From Streptomyces cellostaticus (lineage in GTDB: Bacteria > Actinomycetota > Actinomycetes > Streptomycetales > Streptomycetaceae): DNA of 64,000 bases. The stretch spans positions 1 through 64,000 of the forward strand of contig NZ_JALLIN010000031.1 in assembly GCF_023630175.1 (NCBI RefSeq). The letters run 5' to 3'. The notes beneath the pieces are model-generated. The model was not told the DNA's origin. It saw only the letters and a list, made by a program, of their open reading frames with translations, and did no database searches. Of the stretch, positions 34,078-44,009 are shown piece after piece. Both the position numbers and the translations under genes were made by a program. How positions within the stretch are numbered: position 1 is the first letter of the stretch; each line of letters opens with the position of its first letter.

Positions 34078-37000
34078 ATGCAGATCCGGCTGACCGTCGT
34101 AGATCCGCTGGGCCCGTCCCCGCAGCGGGGCCGTGCCGTGAGCCGTGACGTGCTGGTGACGGCGCCCGCGGGCACGGATCTGGCCGCGGTGGCGTCGGGA
34201 CTGGCCGCGGCGGTCGCCGGGGAGGGCGGCGCTGGCCGGGACACCGGCGGCTCCCCCGTGGTGCTGTACGCGGGCGCGGAGCGGCTGGACGCGCGCCGCC
34301 GCGTCCTGGGCGAGCCCCCGCTGGTCGACGGGGCCGTGCTGTCCCTGGGCGCCCCGGCGGCCCCCGAGCCGCATCCCGAGCTGGACGACGCCCCGACCCA
34401 GTTGCACGTGGTGGCCGGGCCGGACGCGGGCGGGGTCCACCTGCTGCACGGCGGCCGGATCACCGTCGGCCGTTCCGCCGACGCCGACGTCCCGCTGGAC
34501 GACCCGGACGTCTCCCGTCTGCACTGCGCGGTCACGGTCGGCGCCGACGGCCGGGTCTCGGTCACCGACCTCGGCTCCACCAACGGCACCACCCTGGACG
34601 GCACGCGCGTGGCCGAGCGCCCGGCGCCGTTCCCGGCGGGCGCGCTGCTGCGGATCGGGGAGTCCGCCCTGCGGGTTACGCCGTCCGGGGGACCCGGGGC
34701 GCGCACGGCGACGGTGCCGGACGGGGAAGGGTGCCTGCGGGTGCTCCCGGGCGACCCGCAGGAGCACGCGCGCGCGGAGCCGACCGCCGCCCGGAGCGGC
34801 GGCGACCCGGCCGGGCCCACCCGGCACGCCTACGGCTCGGCGGACCACGACGCCGGCCTCGACCGCGCGGCGCCCCGTGCGGCGCCGGGGCGGGCCGGGG
34901 TGCCCGCCGCGGAGAGCCTGAGCGCTCTGCCCGGCGCCGACGGCGCGGACAGTGGGGACACCCACGCCGGACGGCACGGCGTCGGCGCGCCCGCCCGTAC
35001 GGAGTTCTCCGGGGACACCGGCCCCGGCACCCGCAAGGGCACGCCGCCGCGGGGCACCGACGTCCCGCCGGGGGTGCGGCGGCGCGGCGGGCTCGGCGCG
35101 TGGGCACGCCGGCTGACGGGCGGCCGCGGGGAACTGCCCGCCGCCGTACCCGAGGAGTACGGCGCGGTGCCCGGCCCGGCCGCCGCCGGAAGCACCGGCG
35201 CGTCCCAGCGGCCCGAGACCTGGCCGGACCCGGCCGCGCTGCTGCTCACCGCGCTGGGCCCGGGACCCCGGCTGTGGGAGCGAGGGCCCGGGCACCCGGA
35301 GGCGCTGACCGTACGGCTCGGCACGACCGACCGCGGCGCGCCGGACGGCTCGGGCGTGCTGCCCGCCGTGCCGGTGACCGCCGCGCTGCGCGAGGCGGGC
35401 GCGCTGGGCCTGGCGGGGCCGCGCCCCCGGCTGTCCGGGCTGGCCCGCGCGGTGCTGGCCCAGCTCGCCGCGCTGCACTCCCCCGACCTGCTGGAGATCG
35501 TGCTGGTCAGCGCGGACCGGGCCCGCCCGGAGGCGGAGCGCGCGGCCGAGTGGTCCTGGCTCGGCTGGCTGCCGCACGTGCGTCCCGGTCACGGCCAGGA
35601 CTGCCGCCTGCTGCTCGCGCACGACCGCGAGCAGGCGGCGGCCCGCGTCCAGGAGCTGCTGCGCCGGGTCGAGGAGTACGCGGCGACGGGCCGGGGCACG
35701 GCCAGGCCCCGGACGGCCCCGGCGGAGCACGGGGGCTCCGCGACCGGCGGCGGCACGCACACCGGTACCGCCTCCGTACCGGGTCCGCGGCAGCACGACG
35801 ACCGCGGAGCCCCGGACCACGACGCCCACCCGGCCCCGGCCTTCCCCGCCGGACCGGCCTCCGCCACCGGCACGGCGTTCGGTACGGCGGTCTCCGCCAC
35901 CGCGGCGGCGGACGGCCACGCCGGACCCGACGGGGCACCGGACGCCGGACCGGTCCCGCCGGCCGCCCCCGCGGACGCCGGGTCCCGGACGGCCGCGCGC
36001 CGCCCGTCGTGGGCCAGGGAGGACGCCGGCCCGGCCGGAACCGGCGGCTTCCCGGGGCCGTACACGGTCGTCGTCGTGGACGGGGACCCGGGAGGCGCGG
36101 CCCTGCGGGAGTCCCTGGCACGGCTGGCCGTGGCCGGGCCGCGGGCCGGGATCCACGTGGTGTGCCTCGCCGAGACCGAGCCCGCCTCCGCCGCCTCGCC
36201 GGTGACCCGGACCTACGAGGCCGCCTGCGCGGCCACGCCCACGTTCCGGCACTGCGGGGCCGTCGCCCTGCTCGGTGGTGACGTGGCCGGCGCGCTCCAT
36301 CTGATGCGGGTCGCGCCCACCGGCCCGATCGGCCCGGGCGCCCTCGCCACCGTCGACGCCGTATCCCCCGCCTGGGCCGAGCGGTTCGCGCGGGCGCTGG
36401 CCCCGCTGCGGCCGGAGGGCCCGCTCGCCGAGCCGCACGCACGGGTGGCCGTACCGCTGCCGGCGTCCGCGCGGCTGCTGGACGAGCTGGGGCTGGCCCG
36501 GGCCACCCCGGCCTCGCTGATGGCCCGGTGGGCGGACGCGGCCGACGACACGGCGTCCCCGGCGGGCCGGGCCAGGGCGGTGCTGGGAGCCGGGCCGCAC
36601 GGACCGCTCACCGTCGACCTGGTGGCCGACGGGCCGCACCTGCTGATCGAGGGGCCACCCGGCAGCGGCCGCACCGAGCTGCTGCGGACGGTGGCCGCCT
36701 CGCTCGCCGCGGCCGAGCGGCCCGACCGGCTGAGCATGGTGCTGATCGACGGCCGGGACGGCGTCGGCACCGGCGCGGGGCGCGGCGAGGGACTGCGCGT
36801 CTGTACCGACATACCCCATGTGACGACCCATCTCGTCGCCAACGACCCGGTGCGCATGCGGGAGTTCGCGCAGTCGCTGACCGCGGAGCTGAAGCGGCGA
36901 GCGGAGCTGCTGGGCCTGGCGGACTTCGCCCGGTGGCACACCGGGCGCGCGGTGCCGGGCCGGATCGTCGCGCAGCGCTCCCCGAGCGGCCGCACCGCCG

Positions 37001-37662
37001 GGTCCGGTGCCGGCGCGTCCGACGCGACCGGGGACATAGAGGCGCCGCCCAGTTCCACGCTGCGGCTGCGGCCCGGTGCCGCGGCACGGCAGCGCGCCGA
37101 GGCCGCGCCGCCGCTGCCCCGGCTCGTGGTGGTCGTCGACGATCTGGACGCGCTGGTGTCCCCCGGGCTCGGCTCACCGGGCCGGCCCGCCGCCGGGTCG
37201 GTGCTGCGGGCGCTGGAGGCGGTGGCCCGGGACGGCGAGCGGCTCGGGGTGCACCTCGTGGCGACGGCCGGCACCGGCGGCCGTACGGCGGAGACGGAGC
37301 CGGCCCGGCGGGCCACGCTGCGCGTCGCCCTGGACGCGCCGTCCGCCGGGCGCTCGGGTTCCGCTCCGGCCGAGCGCGGTGCTGAGCCGGGCGGCGAACC
37401 GGCGCCGGGGCGCGGCCGGCTGATCCACCCGGACGGCCGGGCGGTCGGCTTCCAGGGCGGCCGGGTCACCGGCCGTATCCCGCGGACCGCGACCCAGCGG
37501 CCCACGGTGGTGCCGCTGGAGTGGCAGCGCATGGGCGATCCGCCGGCCCGCCGCCCGGTGCGGGAGCTGGGCAACGGCCCGACGGATCTGGCGCTGCTGG
37601 CGAGCGCGGTGCAGCGGGCCGCCCGCGAGGTCGCCGCGGCGGAGGTGCCCTCGCTGCTCTGA
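34078..37662 (+). CDS. FHA domain protein with FtsK/SpoIIIE-type (EssC/EccC-like) ATPase regions
   Basis: 1194 residues. Residues 1-95 look like a ubiquitin-like YukD-type fold. An FHA domain lies at about 109-190 with GR (131-132), SRLH (146-149) and GSTNG (166-170), the canonical phosphothreonine-binding residues. A long disordered stretch precedes a degenerate ATPase domain (about 430-720) and a second one with Walker A GPPGSGRT (859-866) and Walker B VVVVDDLDAL. In the second domain the nucleotide-binding lysine is arginine (R865), so hydrolysis may be impaired. The layout recalls EssC, but no type VII partners are encoded nearby. Divergence from two kinase genes suggests control by phosphorylation. 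Confidence 0.82.
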   Translation: MQIRLTVVDPLGPSPQRGRAVSRDVLVTAPAGTDLAAVASGLAAAVAGEGGAGRDTGGSPVVLYAGAERLDARRRVLGEPPLVDGAVLSLGAPAAPEPHPELDDAPTQLHVVAGPDAGGVHLLHGGRITVGRSADADVPLDDPDVSRLHCAVTVGADGRVSVTDLGSTNGTTLDGTRVAERPAPFPAGALLRIGESALRVTPSGGPGARTATVPDGEGCLRVLPGDPQEHARAEPTAARSGGDPAGPTRHAYGSADHDAGLDRAAPRAAPGRAGVPAAESLSALPGADGADSGDTHAGRHGVGAPARTEFSGDTGPGTRKGTPPRGTDVPPGVRRRGGLGAWARRLTGGRGELPAAVPEEYGAVPGPAAAGSTGASQRPETWPDPAALLLTALGPGPRLWERGPGHPEALTVRLGTTDRGAPDGSGVLPAVPVTAALREAGALGLAGPRPRLSGLARAVLAQLAALHSPDLLEIVLVSADRARPEAERAAEWSWLGWLPHVRPGHGQDCRLLLAHDREQAAARVQELLRRVEEYAATGRGTARPRTAPAEHGGSATGGGTHTGTASVPGPRQHDDRGAPDHDAHPAPAFPAGPASATGTAFGTAVSATAAADGHAGPDGAPDAGPVPPAAPADAGSRTAARRPSWAREDAGPAGTGGFPGPYTVVVVDGDPGGAALRESLARLAVAGPRAGIHVVCLAETEPASAASPVTRTYEAACAATPTFRHCGAVALLGGDVAGALHLMRVAPTGPIGPGALATVDAVSPAWAERFARALAPLRPEGPLAEPHARVAVPLPASARLLDELGLARATPASLMARWADAADDTASPAGRARAVLGAGPHGPLTVDLVADGPHLLIEGPPGSGRTELLRTVAASLAAAERPDRLSMVLIDGRDGVGTGAGRGEGLRVCTDIPHVTTHLVANDPVRMREFAQSLTAELKRRAELLGLADFARWHTGRAVPGRIVAQRSPSGRTAGSGAGASDATGDIEAPPSSTLRLRPGAAARQRAEAAPPLPRLVVVVDDLDALVSPGLGSPGRPAAGSVLRALEAVARDGERLGVHLVATAGTGGRTAETEPARRATLRVALDAPSAGRSGSAPAERGAEPGGEPAPGRGRLIHPDGRAVGFQGGRVTGRIPRTATQRPTVVPLEWQRMGDPPARRPVRELGNGPTDLALLASAVQRAAREVAAAEVPSLL

Positions 37663-37824
37663 CGGCCCGTCCGGAAGTCCGCGCATACCCCGCCGATCAC
37701 GAGCCGGTCACGATGGACCGCTGGACGGCGCAGGCGCTCTTGCCGCCCCCGTCCGGCCCGGCGTAGACCGGATCGGACGGGACAGAGTCCTGACGTTCAA
37801 CGGAGAACGACGAACGGGGAAGTG

Positions 37825-39204
37825 ATGCGCAGCAACAGCGGCACCATCCGGACACACAGGGCCGTCACCACGCTCGCCGCACTGCTCGCGGGAGCCCTCG
37901 CGCTGACCGCCTGCTCCGGCGGCGACAGCGACAGGAAGGGCGACGGCGACACGGGCGGCGGGGCCACCGGCTCCACCCTGGACCTGCCCAAGCTGAACGG
38001 CGCGAAGCTGGAGGTCGCCGCCGTCTGGACCGGCACCGAGCAGGCGAACTTCAAGAAGGTCCTGGCGGAGTTCGAGAAGCGCACCGGCGCGAAGGTGACG
38101 TTCGTGCCCGCGCAGGACCCGATCATCAACTTCCTGGGCTCCAAGATCGCGGGCGGTCAGCCGCCGGACGTGGCGCTGCTGCCGCAGCCCGGCGCGATCA
38201 AGCAGGCCGTGCAGAAGGGCTGGGCGAAGCCGCTCGGCGCGGACGCGCTGGAAGAGTTGCGGAAGAACTACTCGCAGGGCTGGCAGGACATCGGCAAGGT
38301 CGACGGCAAGAGTTACGGCGTCTACTACAAGGCCGCCAACAAGTCGCTGATCTGGTACAACGCCAAGGCCTTCGAGAACGCGGGCGCCCAGGAGCCCCAG
38401 AGCTGGCAGGAGCTGCTGAACACCGCCCGGGCGGTGTACGACTCCGGGGTCACCCCGTTCTCGGTCGGCGGCGCCGACGGCTGGACGCTGACGGACTGGT
38501 TCGAGAACGTCTATCTGTCCCAGGCCGGCCCGGAGAAGTACGACCAGCTCGCCCAGCACGAGATCAAGTGGACCGATCCGTCGGTGCGGCAGGCGCTCAC
38601 CACGCTGGCCCAGATCTGGGGCAGGAAGGACTATGTGGCGGGCGGCGCGGACGGCGCGCTGCAGACCGAGTTCCCGGCCTCCGTCACCCAGACCTTCACC
38701 GGCGGTGACCAGCCGAAGGCCGCCATGGTCTACGAGGGCGACTTCGCGCAGGTCAACATCGGCGACACCAAGGCGAAGGTGGGCTCGGACGCGAAGGTGT
38801 TCCCGTTCCCCGCCGTGGGTTCCGACGCGCCGGTGGTCTCCGGCGGTGACGCGGCCGTCGTGCTGAAGGACTCCAAGGCGGCCCAGGCCCTCGCCACCTT
38901 CCTGGCCTCCCCGGACGCGGCGACCATCCAGGCCAAGCTCGGCGGCTACCTCTCGCCGAACAGGAACGTGCCGCAGTCGGCGTACCCGAACGAGGTGCAG
39001 CGCACCATCGCCAAGGCGCTGATCGCCTCCGGCGACGACTTCCGCTTCGACATGTCCGACCAGGCCCCGCAGGCGTTCGGCGGCACCCCCGGCAAGGGCG
39101 AGTGGAAGGACCTGCAGGACTTCCTGAAGAACCCGAAGGACGTCGCGGGCACCCAGGAACGGCTCGAGAAGGACGCGGCGGCCGCGTACGGGAACGGGAG
39201 CTGA
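37825..39204 (+). CDS. Sugar ABC transporter substrate-binding lipoprotein (CUT1-type)
   Basis: 459 residues. A lipoprotein signal ends at lipobox LTAC (C30), so the mature protein is anchored outside the membrane. The bilobal solute-binding fold shows typical family features (LEVAAVWTGTEQANFKKVLAEF opening in part, ANKSLIWYNAKAFENAG, and PKAAMVYEGDF). It delivers an oligosaccharide to the two permeases that follow within 7 bases. The start is ATG at 37825 with GGGGAAG upstream; GTG at 37822 is too close to that site. The sugar cannot be named from the sequence. Confidence 0.92.
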   Translation: MRSNSGTIRTHRAVTTLAALLAGALALTACSGGDSDRKGDGDTGGGATGSTLDLPKLNGAKLEVAAVWTGTEQANFKKVLAEFEKRTGAKVTFVPAQDPIINFLGSKIAGGQPPDVALLPQPGAIKQAVQKGWAKPLGADALEELRKNYSQGWQDIGKVDGKSYGVYYKAANKSLIWYNAKAFENAGAQEPQSWQELLNTARAVYDSGVTPFSVGGADGWTLTDWFENVYLSQAGPEKYDQLAQHEIKWTDPSVRQALTTLAQIWGRKDYVAGGADGALQTEFPASVTQTFTGGDQPKAAMVYEGDFAQVNIGDTKAKVGSDAKVFPFPAVGSDAPVVSGGDAAVVLKDSKAAQALATFLASPDAATIQAKLGGYLSPNRNVPQSAYPNEVQRTIAKALIASGDDFRFDMSDQAPQAFGGTPGKGEWKDLQDFLKNPKDVAGTQERLEKDAAAAYGNGS

Positions 39205-39211
39205 GCCGGCC

Positions 39212-40555
39212 ATGGCGTCGGCAGCGGCGGCCGGGGCCCCACCGGGTCCGGCCGCGCCCAAGAGCCGCAAGAGCGTGACCGGCACCCGCCGGACCGTGGC
39301 AGCCCTGTTCCTGCTGCCCGCCCTGGTGCTGCTCGGCGCGCTCGTGGTCTACCCGATCGGGTACTCGGTCGTCCGCAGCTTCTACGACGCCTCCGGCGAC
39401 GGCTTCGCCGGGCTCGACAACTACAAGGCGCTGTTCACGGACGACGGCATCCGCACGGCGCTGAAGAACAACGTCATCTGGGTGGTGTTCGCGCCCGCGG
39501 TCTCCACCGCGCTCGGCCTGATCTTCGCGGTACTGACCGAACGGGTGCGCTGGGGAACGGCGTTCAAACTGGTCGTCTTCATGCCGATGGCGATCTCGAT
39601 GCTGGCGGCCGGGATCATCTTCCGGCTGGTGTACGACCAGGACCCGGACAGGGGCGTCGCCAACGCGGTGTGGGTGGGCGTCCACGACACCTTCGCCCAG
39701 GCGTCGGCGTTCCCGAAGGCGCACCCGGGCCGTGACTCGCCGCTGAAGGCGGACGCGGGCGGTTTCATCACCTCCGCCCCCGTGCACGCCGGGCAGCCGG
39801 TCACGCTCCCTCTGGTCGGAGTGGCCCCGGACCGTATGCCGGACGGCGCGAGGAGCGCCGTGGCCGCCGCGGCGGAGCCGGGGAAGGTCACCGGCACCAC
39901 CTGGCAGGACTTCACGCGCGGCAAGGGCGTCGGCAGGCCGGGCTCGCCCGACCCGTCCGAGCTGGGCTACGCCGGGATGCGGATCGAGGCGGTGCGGGAC
40001 GGCCGGGTGGTGGCCTCCACCGAGGCCGCGGGCGACGGCACCTTCGCGCTGCCCGCGTCGGCCGACGGAGCGCTGCTGCGGCTGCCGGCGAGCAACTTCA
40101 AGGAGCCGTACAACGGCGTCGACTGGCTCGGCCCGGCGCTGGTCACCCCGGCCGTCATCGGGTCGTACGTGTGGATGTGGGCGGGCTTCGCGATGGTGCT
40201 GATCGCCGCCGGGCTCGCGGGCGTGCCCCGGGAGCTGCTGGAGGCGGCGCGCGTGGACGGCGCCGGCGAGTGGCAGGTGTTCCGCAAGGTCACCGTGCCG
40301 CTGCTCGCGCCCGTCCTCGCGGTGGTCGTGGTCACGCTGATGATCAACGTGCTGAAGGTCTTCGACCTCGTCTACATCATCGCCCCCGGCTCCTCCCAGG
40401 ACGACGCCAACGTGCTGGCGCTGGAGCTGTACCGCAAGGGCTTCGCGGAGGGCCGGCCGGGCATCGCCAGCGCGATCGCGGTGTTCCTGCTGCTGCTGGT
40501 GATCCCGGTGATGCTGTTCAACGTCCGCCGGCTGCGGAGGGAGGGGCGGCGATGA
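39212..40555 (+). CDS. Sugar ABC transporter permease (MalF-type) with a large extracellular insertion
   Basis: 447 residues, about 150 longer than usual for this family. The first three membrane helices (about 29-51, 88-109, 119-140) are followed by an insertion (about 155-302) before the remaining helices. Its second half (GMRIEAVRDGRVVASTEAAG, then DGTFALP) resembles a carboxypeptidase-regulatory-like beta-sandwich. The EAA loop that docks the ATPase is intact (EAARVDGAGEWQVF, 344-357). The next gene starts inside the stop codon (ATGA), giving coupling. The insertion could contact the binding protein or the wall; its role is unknown. Confidence 0.9.
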   Translation: MASAAAAGAPPGPAAPKSRKSVTGTRRTVAALFLLPALVLLGALVVYPIGYSVVRSFYDASGDGFAGLDNYKALFTDDGIRTALKNNVIWVVFAPAVSTALGLIFAVLTERVRWGTAFKLVVFMPMAISMLAAGIIFRLVYDQDPDRGVANAVWVGVHDTFAQASAFPKAHPGRDSPLKADAGGFITSAPVHAGQPVTLPLVGVAPDRMPDGARSAVAAAAEPGKVTGTTWQDFTRGKGVGRPGSPDPSELGYAGMRIEAVRDGRVVASTEAAGDGTFALPASADGALLRLPASNFKEPYNGVDWLGPALVTPAVIGSYVWMWAGFAMVLIAAGLAGVPRELLEAARVDGAGEWQVFRKVTVPLLAPVLAVVVVTLMINVLKVFDLVYIIAPGSSQDDANVLALELYRKGFAEGRPGIASAIAVFLLLLVIPVMLFNVRRLRREGRR

Positions 40556-41463
40556 GCGCGACCGCCGGAAGGATCGGGAAGGTGACCCCCGGTGACACGG
40601 CCGTGCGGGCCCGGCAGCCGCGGGCCGCGCGGATCACCGGGCGGCTCAACGGGGGGCTGGTCCGCTTCTTCCTCCTCCTCGTGGGCCTGTTCTGGCTGGT
40701 GCCGACCATCGGCCTGCTCATTTCGTCGCTGCGCTCGCCGGAGGACATGAGCGCGAGCGGCTGGTGGCAGGTGTTCGCCAAGCCCTCCCAGCTCACCTTC
40801 GACAGCTACCGGAAGCTGCTGGAGAACGGCGACATCACCGACTCCCTGGTGAACACCGTGCTGATCACGGTCCCGGCGACCGTCCTGGTGGTGGTGATCG
40901 GCTCGCTCGCGGGCTACGCGTTCGCGTGGATGGAGTTCCCGGGCCGGGACTGGTGGTTCCTCGGTGTGGTCAGCCTGCTGGTGGTGCCGGTGCAGGTGGC
41001 CCTGATCCCGATCGCCGAACTGTTCGGCACCATCGGCCTGTTCGGAACGATCCTCGGGGTGGTCCTGTTCCACGTTGGCTTCGGCCTGCCGTTCGCGGTG
41101 TTCCTGCTGCGCAACTTCTTCGCGGAGATCCCCAGGGAGCTCCTCGAGGCGGCCCGTCTGGACGGCGCCGGTGAACTGCGGCTGTTCACAAGGGTGGTGA
41201 TGCCGCTCGGCGGGCCCGCGATCGCGAGTCTGGGCATCTTCCAGTTCCTGTGGGTGTGGAACGACATGCTGGTCGCGCTGGTGTTCACCAAGTCCGGCTC
41301 GCAGCCGATCACGGTCGCCCTGCAGACGCAGGTACGGCAGTTCGGCAACAACATCGACGTGCTGGCACCCGGCGCGTTCATCTCCATGGTGATCCCGCTG
41401 GCCGTGTTCTTCGCGTTCCAGCGGCAGTTCGTGTCCGGGGTGATGGCGGGCGCGGTCAAGTAG
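40552..41463 (+). CDS. Sugar ABC transporter permease (MalG-type)
   Basis: 303 residues with six membrane helices after a 37-residue cytoplasmic N-terminus. The EAA loop EAARLDGAGELRLFTRVVMP is present. It pairs with the upstream permease. No ATP-binding subunit is encoded in the operon; in Streptomyces such importers are commonly energised by the shared ATPase MsiK encoded elsewhere, which I infer here. A hairpin terminator follows. Confidence 0.94.
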   Translation: MSATAGRIGKVTPGDTAVRARQPRAARITGRLNGGLVRFFLLLVGLFWLVPTIGLLISSLRSPEDMSASGWWQVFAKPSQLTFDSYRKLLENGDITDSLVNTVLITVPATVLVVVIGSLAGYAFAWMEFPGRDWWFLGVVSLLVVPVQVALIPIAELFGTIGLFGTILGVVLFHVGFGLPFAVFLLRNFFAEIPRELLEAARLDGAGELRLFTRVVMPLGGPAIASLGIFQFLWVWNDMLVALVFTKSGSQPITVALQTQVRQFGNNIDVLAPGAFISMVIPLAVFFAFQRQFVSGVMAGAVK

Positions 41464-41482
41464 ACCTCCGGCGCACCGACGT

Positions 41483-41514
41483 CGAGGGGCGGGCCCGCCG
41501 CGGCCCGTCCCTCG
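41483..41514 (+). terminator. Terminator of the sugar ABC operon
   Basis: 13-base arms (CGAGGGGCGGGCC and partner with one G-U pair) around a 6-base loop, 19 bases past the last permease stop. Confidence 0.8.
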
Positions 41515-41628
41515 GCGCGTGTCCGGCGGGTTCGCGGTGTCCCCCGAACGCCGTACGCACCGTAACCAATTCACTCCATCGGCCGTTCCCGGGCCAGACG
41601 CCCGTGCCGACCGACCCATGGATGTCCC

Positions 41629-43884
41629 GTGCCCAGGTTCACTGTGATTGTCCCCGCGTACCAGGTCCAGGCGTATCTGTCCGAGTGTCTGGACTCGGTG
41701 CTCTCCCAGTCCTGTCCCGATCTCGAGCTGATCGTCGTGGACGACTGCTCCCCGGACGCCTGCGGCGCGATCGCCGACGAGTACGCGGCCCGCGACGCCC
41801 GCGTGCGGGTCGTGCACCTCCCCGAGAACCAGGGTCTGGGCCGCGCCCGCAACGCGGGCATGGCCCGGGCGGCGGGCGACTACCTGCTCTTCCTGGACAG
41901 CGACGACACGCTCACCCCGGACGCGCTGCGGGCGATCGCCGACCGGATCAAGGAGACCGACGAGCCGGACGTCCTGGTCTTCGACTACGCGCGCGCCTTC
42001 TGGACCGGCGAGACGGTCCGCAACCAGGCGGCCGCCCACCTGACCGAACAGGGTCCGGCGCCGTTCCGTCTCGCGGACCGCCCGGGACTGCTGCGGGTGC
42101 TGATGGTCGCCTGGAACAAGGCCTACCGGCGGGAGTTCGTCGAGGAGCGGGGCTTCGCCTTCCCGCCCGGCTACTACGAGGACACTCCCTGGACCTTCCC
42201 CACGCTGATGGCGGCGGAGTCCGTCGCCACCCTGGACCGGGTGTGCGTGCGCTACCGGCAGCGCCGCCGGGGCAACATCCTGGGCACCACCAGCCGCAGG
42301 CACTTCGATGTCTTCGAGCAGTACGAGCGGGTGTTCGCCTACGTCGAGCGGCATCCCGAACTCGATGTCTGGCGTGCCGAGTTGTTCGGCCGGATGATCG
42401 ACCACTACGTCACGGTCCTCACCCGCCGGGACCGGCTGCCGCGCGGCAGCCGCGCCGAGTTCCTGCGCCGGGCCCGGGCGCACCACCGCCGCTACCGCGT
42501 CCCCGGCGCACGGGTTCCCGCCCGCTCCCGGCTGCGGCACACCCTGGTCCGCTTCGGCCTGCACCGCACCTTCGGCGCCCTGCGGCTGGCCGCGGCCCTG
42601 CGGCGTCGCGCACTGCTGCACGCGCAAGGGCTCACCCGCGCCCTTCGGGCCGGCGCGCTCCGGCTGCACTACCGGATCCAGCTCCGCCTGCCGCTGCGCG
42701 CCGACCACGCGGTGTTCGGCGCCCAGGAGGGGCCGGGCGGCGGGCCCGGCGCCCTGGAGGAGGCGTTCCGCACGCACGCGCCGCACATCCGCACCGCCTG
42801 GATCGCCCGCCCGGAACACCAGCACGCGGTTCCGCCGGGCCCGCGCCGGCTGCGCCCCGGGACGGCCGCCTGCTGGACGGCCCTGGCCCGCTCCAAGTAC
42901 CTGGTGCACGACGGCCACTTCGGCCCCGGGGTGCGCAAGCGCCGGGGCCAGGTCTTCGTCCAGACCGAGCAGGGCACCCCGCTCGGGCACCGGGGCCTGG
43001 ACCTGCAGGAGCGTCCGGCGGCCGCCGCGGGCACGGACTTCGAGGAGCTGCTGCGGGCCGTCGACCAGTGGGACCACGTGCTGTCCGGCAACCGGCACAC
43101 CACCCTGACCTGGGAGCGGGTGTACCCGGGCCGCTACACCACGCTGGAGTACGGCTCGCCGCGCAACGACGTGTTCCAGCACGCCACTTCGGCGGACGTG
43201 GCCCGGCTGCGGGCGTCGCTGGGTGTGCCGGAGGGCGCGGTCGCCGTCCTGTACGCTCCGGCCCACCGCGACCACCGCCGCACCCAGCGCCCGCTGCTGG
43301 ACCTGGAGCGGATGCAGCGCCTGCTCGGCCCGCGCTTCGTCGTCCTCGACCGCTCCCCCGCCCCGCGGGCCGCCTCCCGCGCCGACGGCGGCCGGATCAT
43401 CGACGTCTCCGGGCATCCGGACGTGGCGTCCCTCTGCCTGGCCTCGGACGCGCTGCTCACCGACTACGCGTCCCTGATGTTCGACTACGCGTGTCTGGAC
43501 CGGCCGATCGTCGTGCACACCGGGGACTGGGACACCTACGCCGCGACCCGGGGTGTCTACTTCGACCTGCGCGCCTTCCCGCCGGGCGCGGTCGCCGCCG
43601 GTGAGGACGAGCTGATCGACGTCTTCGCCACCGGCAGGTGGCGGGACCCCGGCTCCGGCCGGCTGCGCGCGGCCTTCCGGGAGCGGTTCTGCCCCTACGA
43701 CGACGGACGCGCCGCCGAACGGGTCGTACGGCGGGTGGTGCTGGGCGAGACGCGGGGGCTGCCGGCGTTCGTCCCGCTCGCCGAGCGCAGGCCGGTGCCG
43801 TCGGCCGCGGCGGCGGCTCCGCGTTCCCCGCTCGTCACCGTGCCGCGACCTTCCAGCCCGCGCACCGTCACCGAGAGCCTCTGA
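41629..43884 (+). CDS. GT2 glycosyltransferase fused to a TagF-like domain; TagF catalytic histidines missing
   Basis: 751 residues from GTG at 41629. The N-terminal GT2 domain (about 1-230) is intact: VIVPAY, VVDDCSPD with D38-D39, and metal motif DSDD at 90-93. The C-terminal half (about 340-720) is a CDP-glycerol:polyol glycerophosphotransferase-like fold (GSPRNDVF, YAPAHRDHR, LTDYASLMFDYACLDRPIVV). The histidine normally found in HGTPLK is Gln (Q448 in QTEQGTPLG), and the later LRxHY histidine is replaced (P577 in LDRSP). So the GT2 half should work, while the TagF half probably does not, at least by the usual mechanism. It opens a run of three similar genes for a wall glycopolymer. Confidence 0.88.
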   Translation: MPRFTVIVPAYQVQAYLSECLDSVLSQSCPDLELIVVDDCSPDACGAIADEYAARDARVRVVHLPENQGLGRARNAGMARAAGDYLLFLDSDDTLTPDALRAIADRIKETDEPDVLVFDYARAFWTGETVRNQAAAHLTEQGPAPFRLADRPGLLRVLMVAWNKAYRREFVEERGFAFPPGYYEDTPWTFPTLMAAESVATLDRVCVRYRQRRRGNILGTTSRRHFDVFEQYERVFAYVERHPELDVWRAELFGRMIDHYVTVLTRRDRLPRGSRAEFLRRARAHHRRYRVPGARVPARSRLRHTLVRFGLHRTFGALRLAAALRRRALLHAQGLTRALRAGALRLHYRIQLRLPLRADHAVFGAQEGPGGGPGALEEAFRTHAPHIRTAWIARPEHQHAVPPGPRRLRPGTAACWTALARSKYLVHDGHFGPGVRKRRGQVFVQTEQGTPLGHRGLDLQERPAAAAGTDFEELLRAVDQWDHVLSGNRHTTLTWERVYPGRYTTLEYGSPRNDVFQHATSADVARLRASLGVPEGAVAVLYAPAHRDHRRTQRPLLDLERMQRLLGPRFVVLDRSPAPRAASRADGGRIIDVSGHPDVASLCLASDALLTDYASLMFDYACLDRPIVVHTGDWDTYAATRGVYFDLRAFPPGAVAAGEDELIDVFATGRWRDPGSGRLRAAFRERFCPYDDGRAAERVVRRVVLGETRGLPAFVPLAERRPVPSAAAAAPRSPLVTVPRPSSPRTVTESL

Positions 43885-44009
43885 ACGGCGTTGTTCCTTA
43901 CGGGAGTTCCCATGCCCCTCAGTACGACGCGGCCCACTCCGGTCCGGCCGCCCACCTGGCGTCCCGCCGGACGGCCGGGCCGCGTCGGCAAGCCAACGGA
44001 AAGAGCAGA

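Noticed and set aside
37825..41463. Missing ATPase of the sugar ABC operon as evidence of gene loss
   Set aside because: Streptomyces importers of this class usually share the MsiK ATPase encoded elsewhere, so absence is normal.
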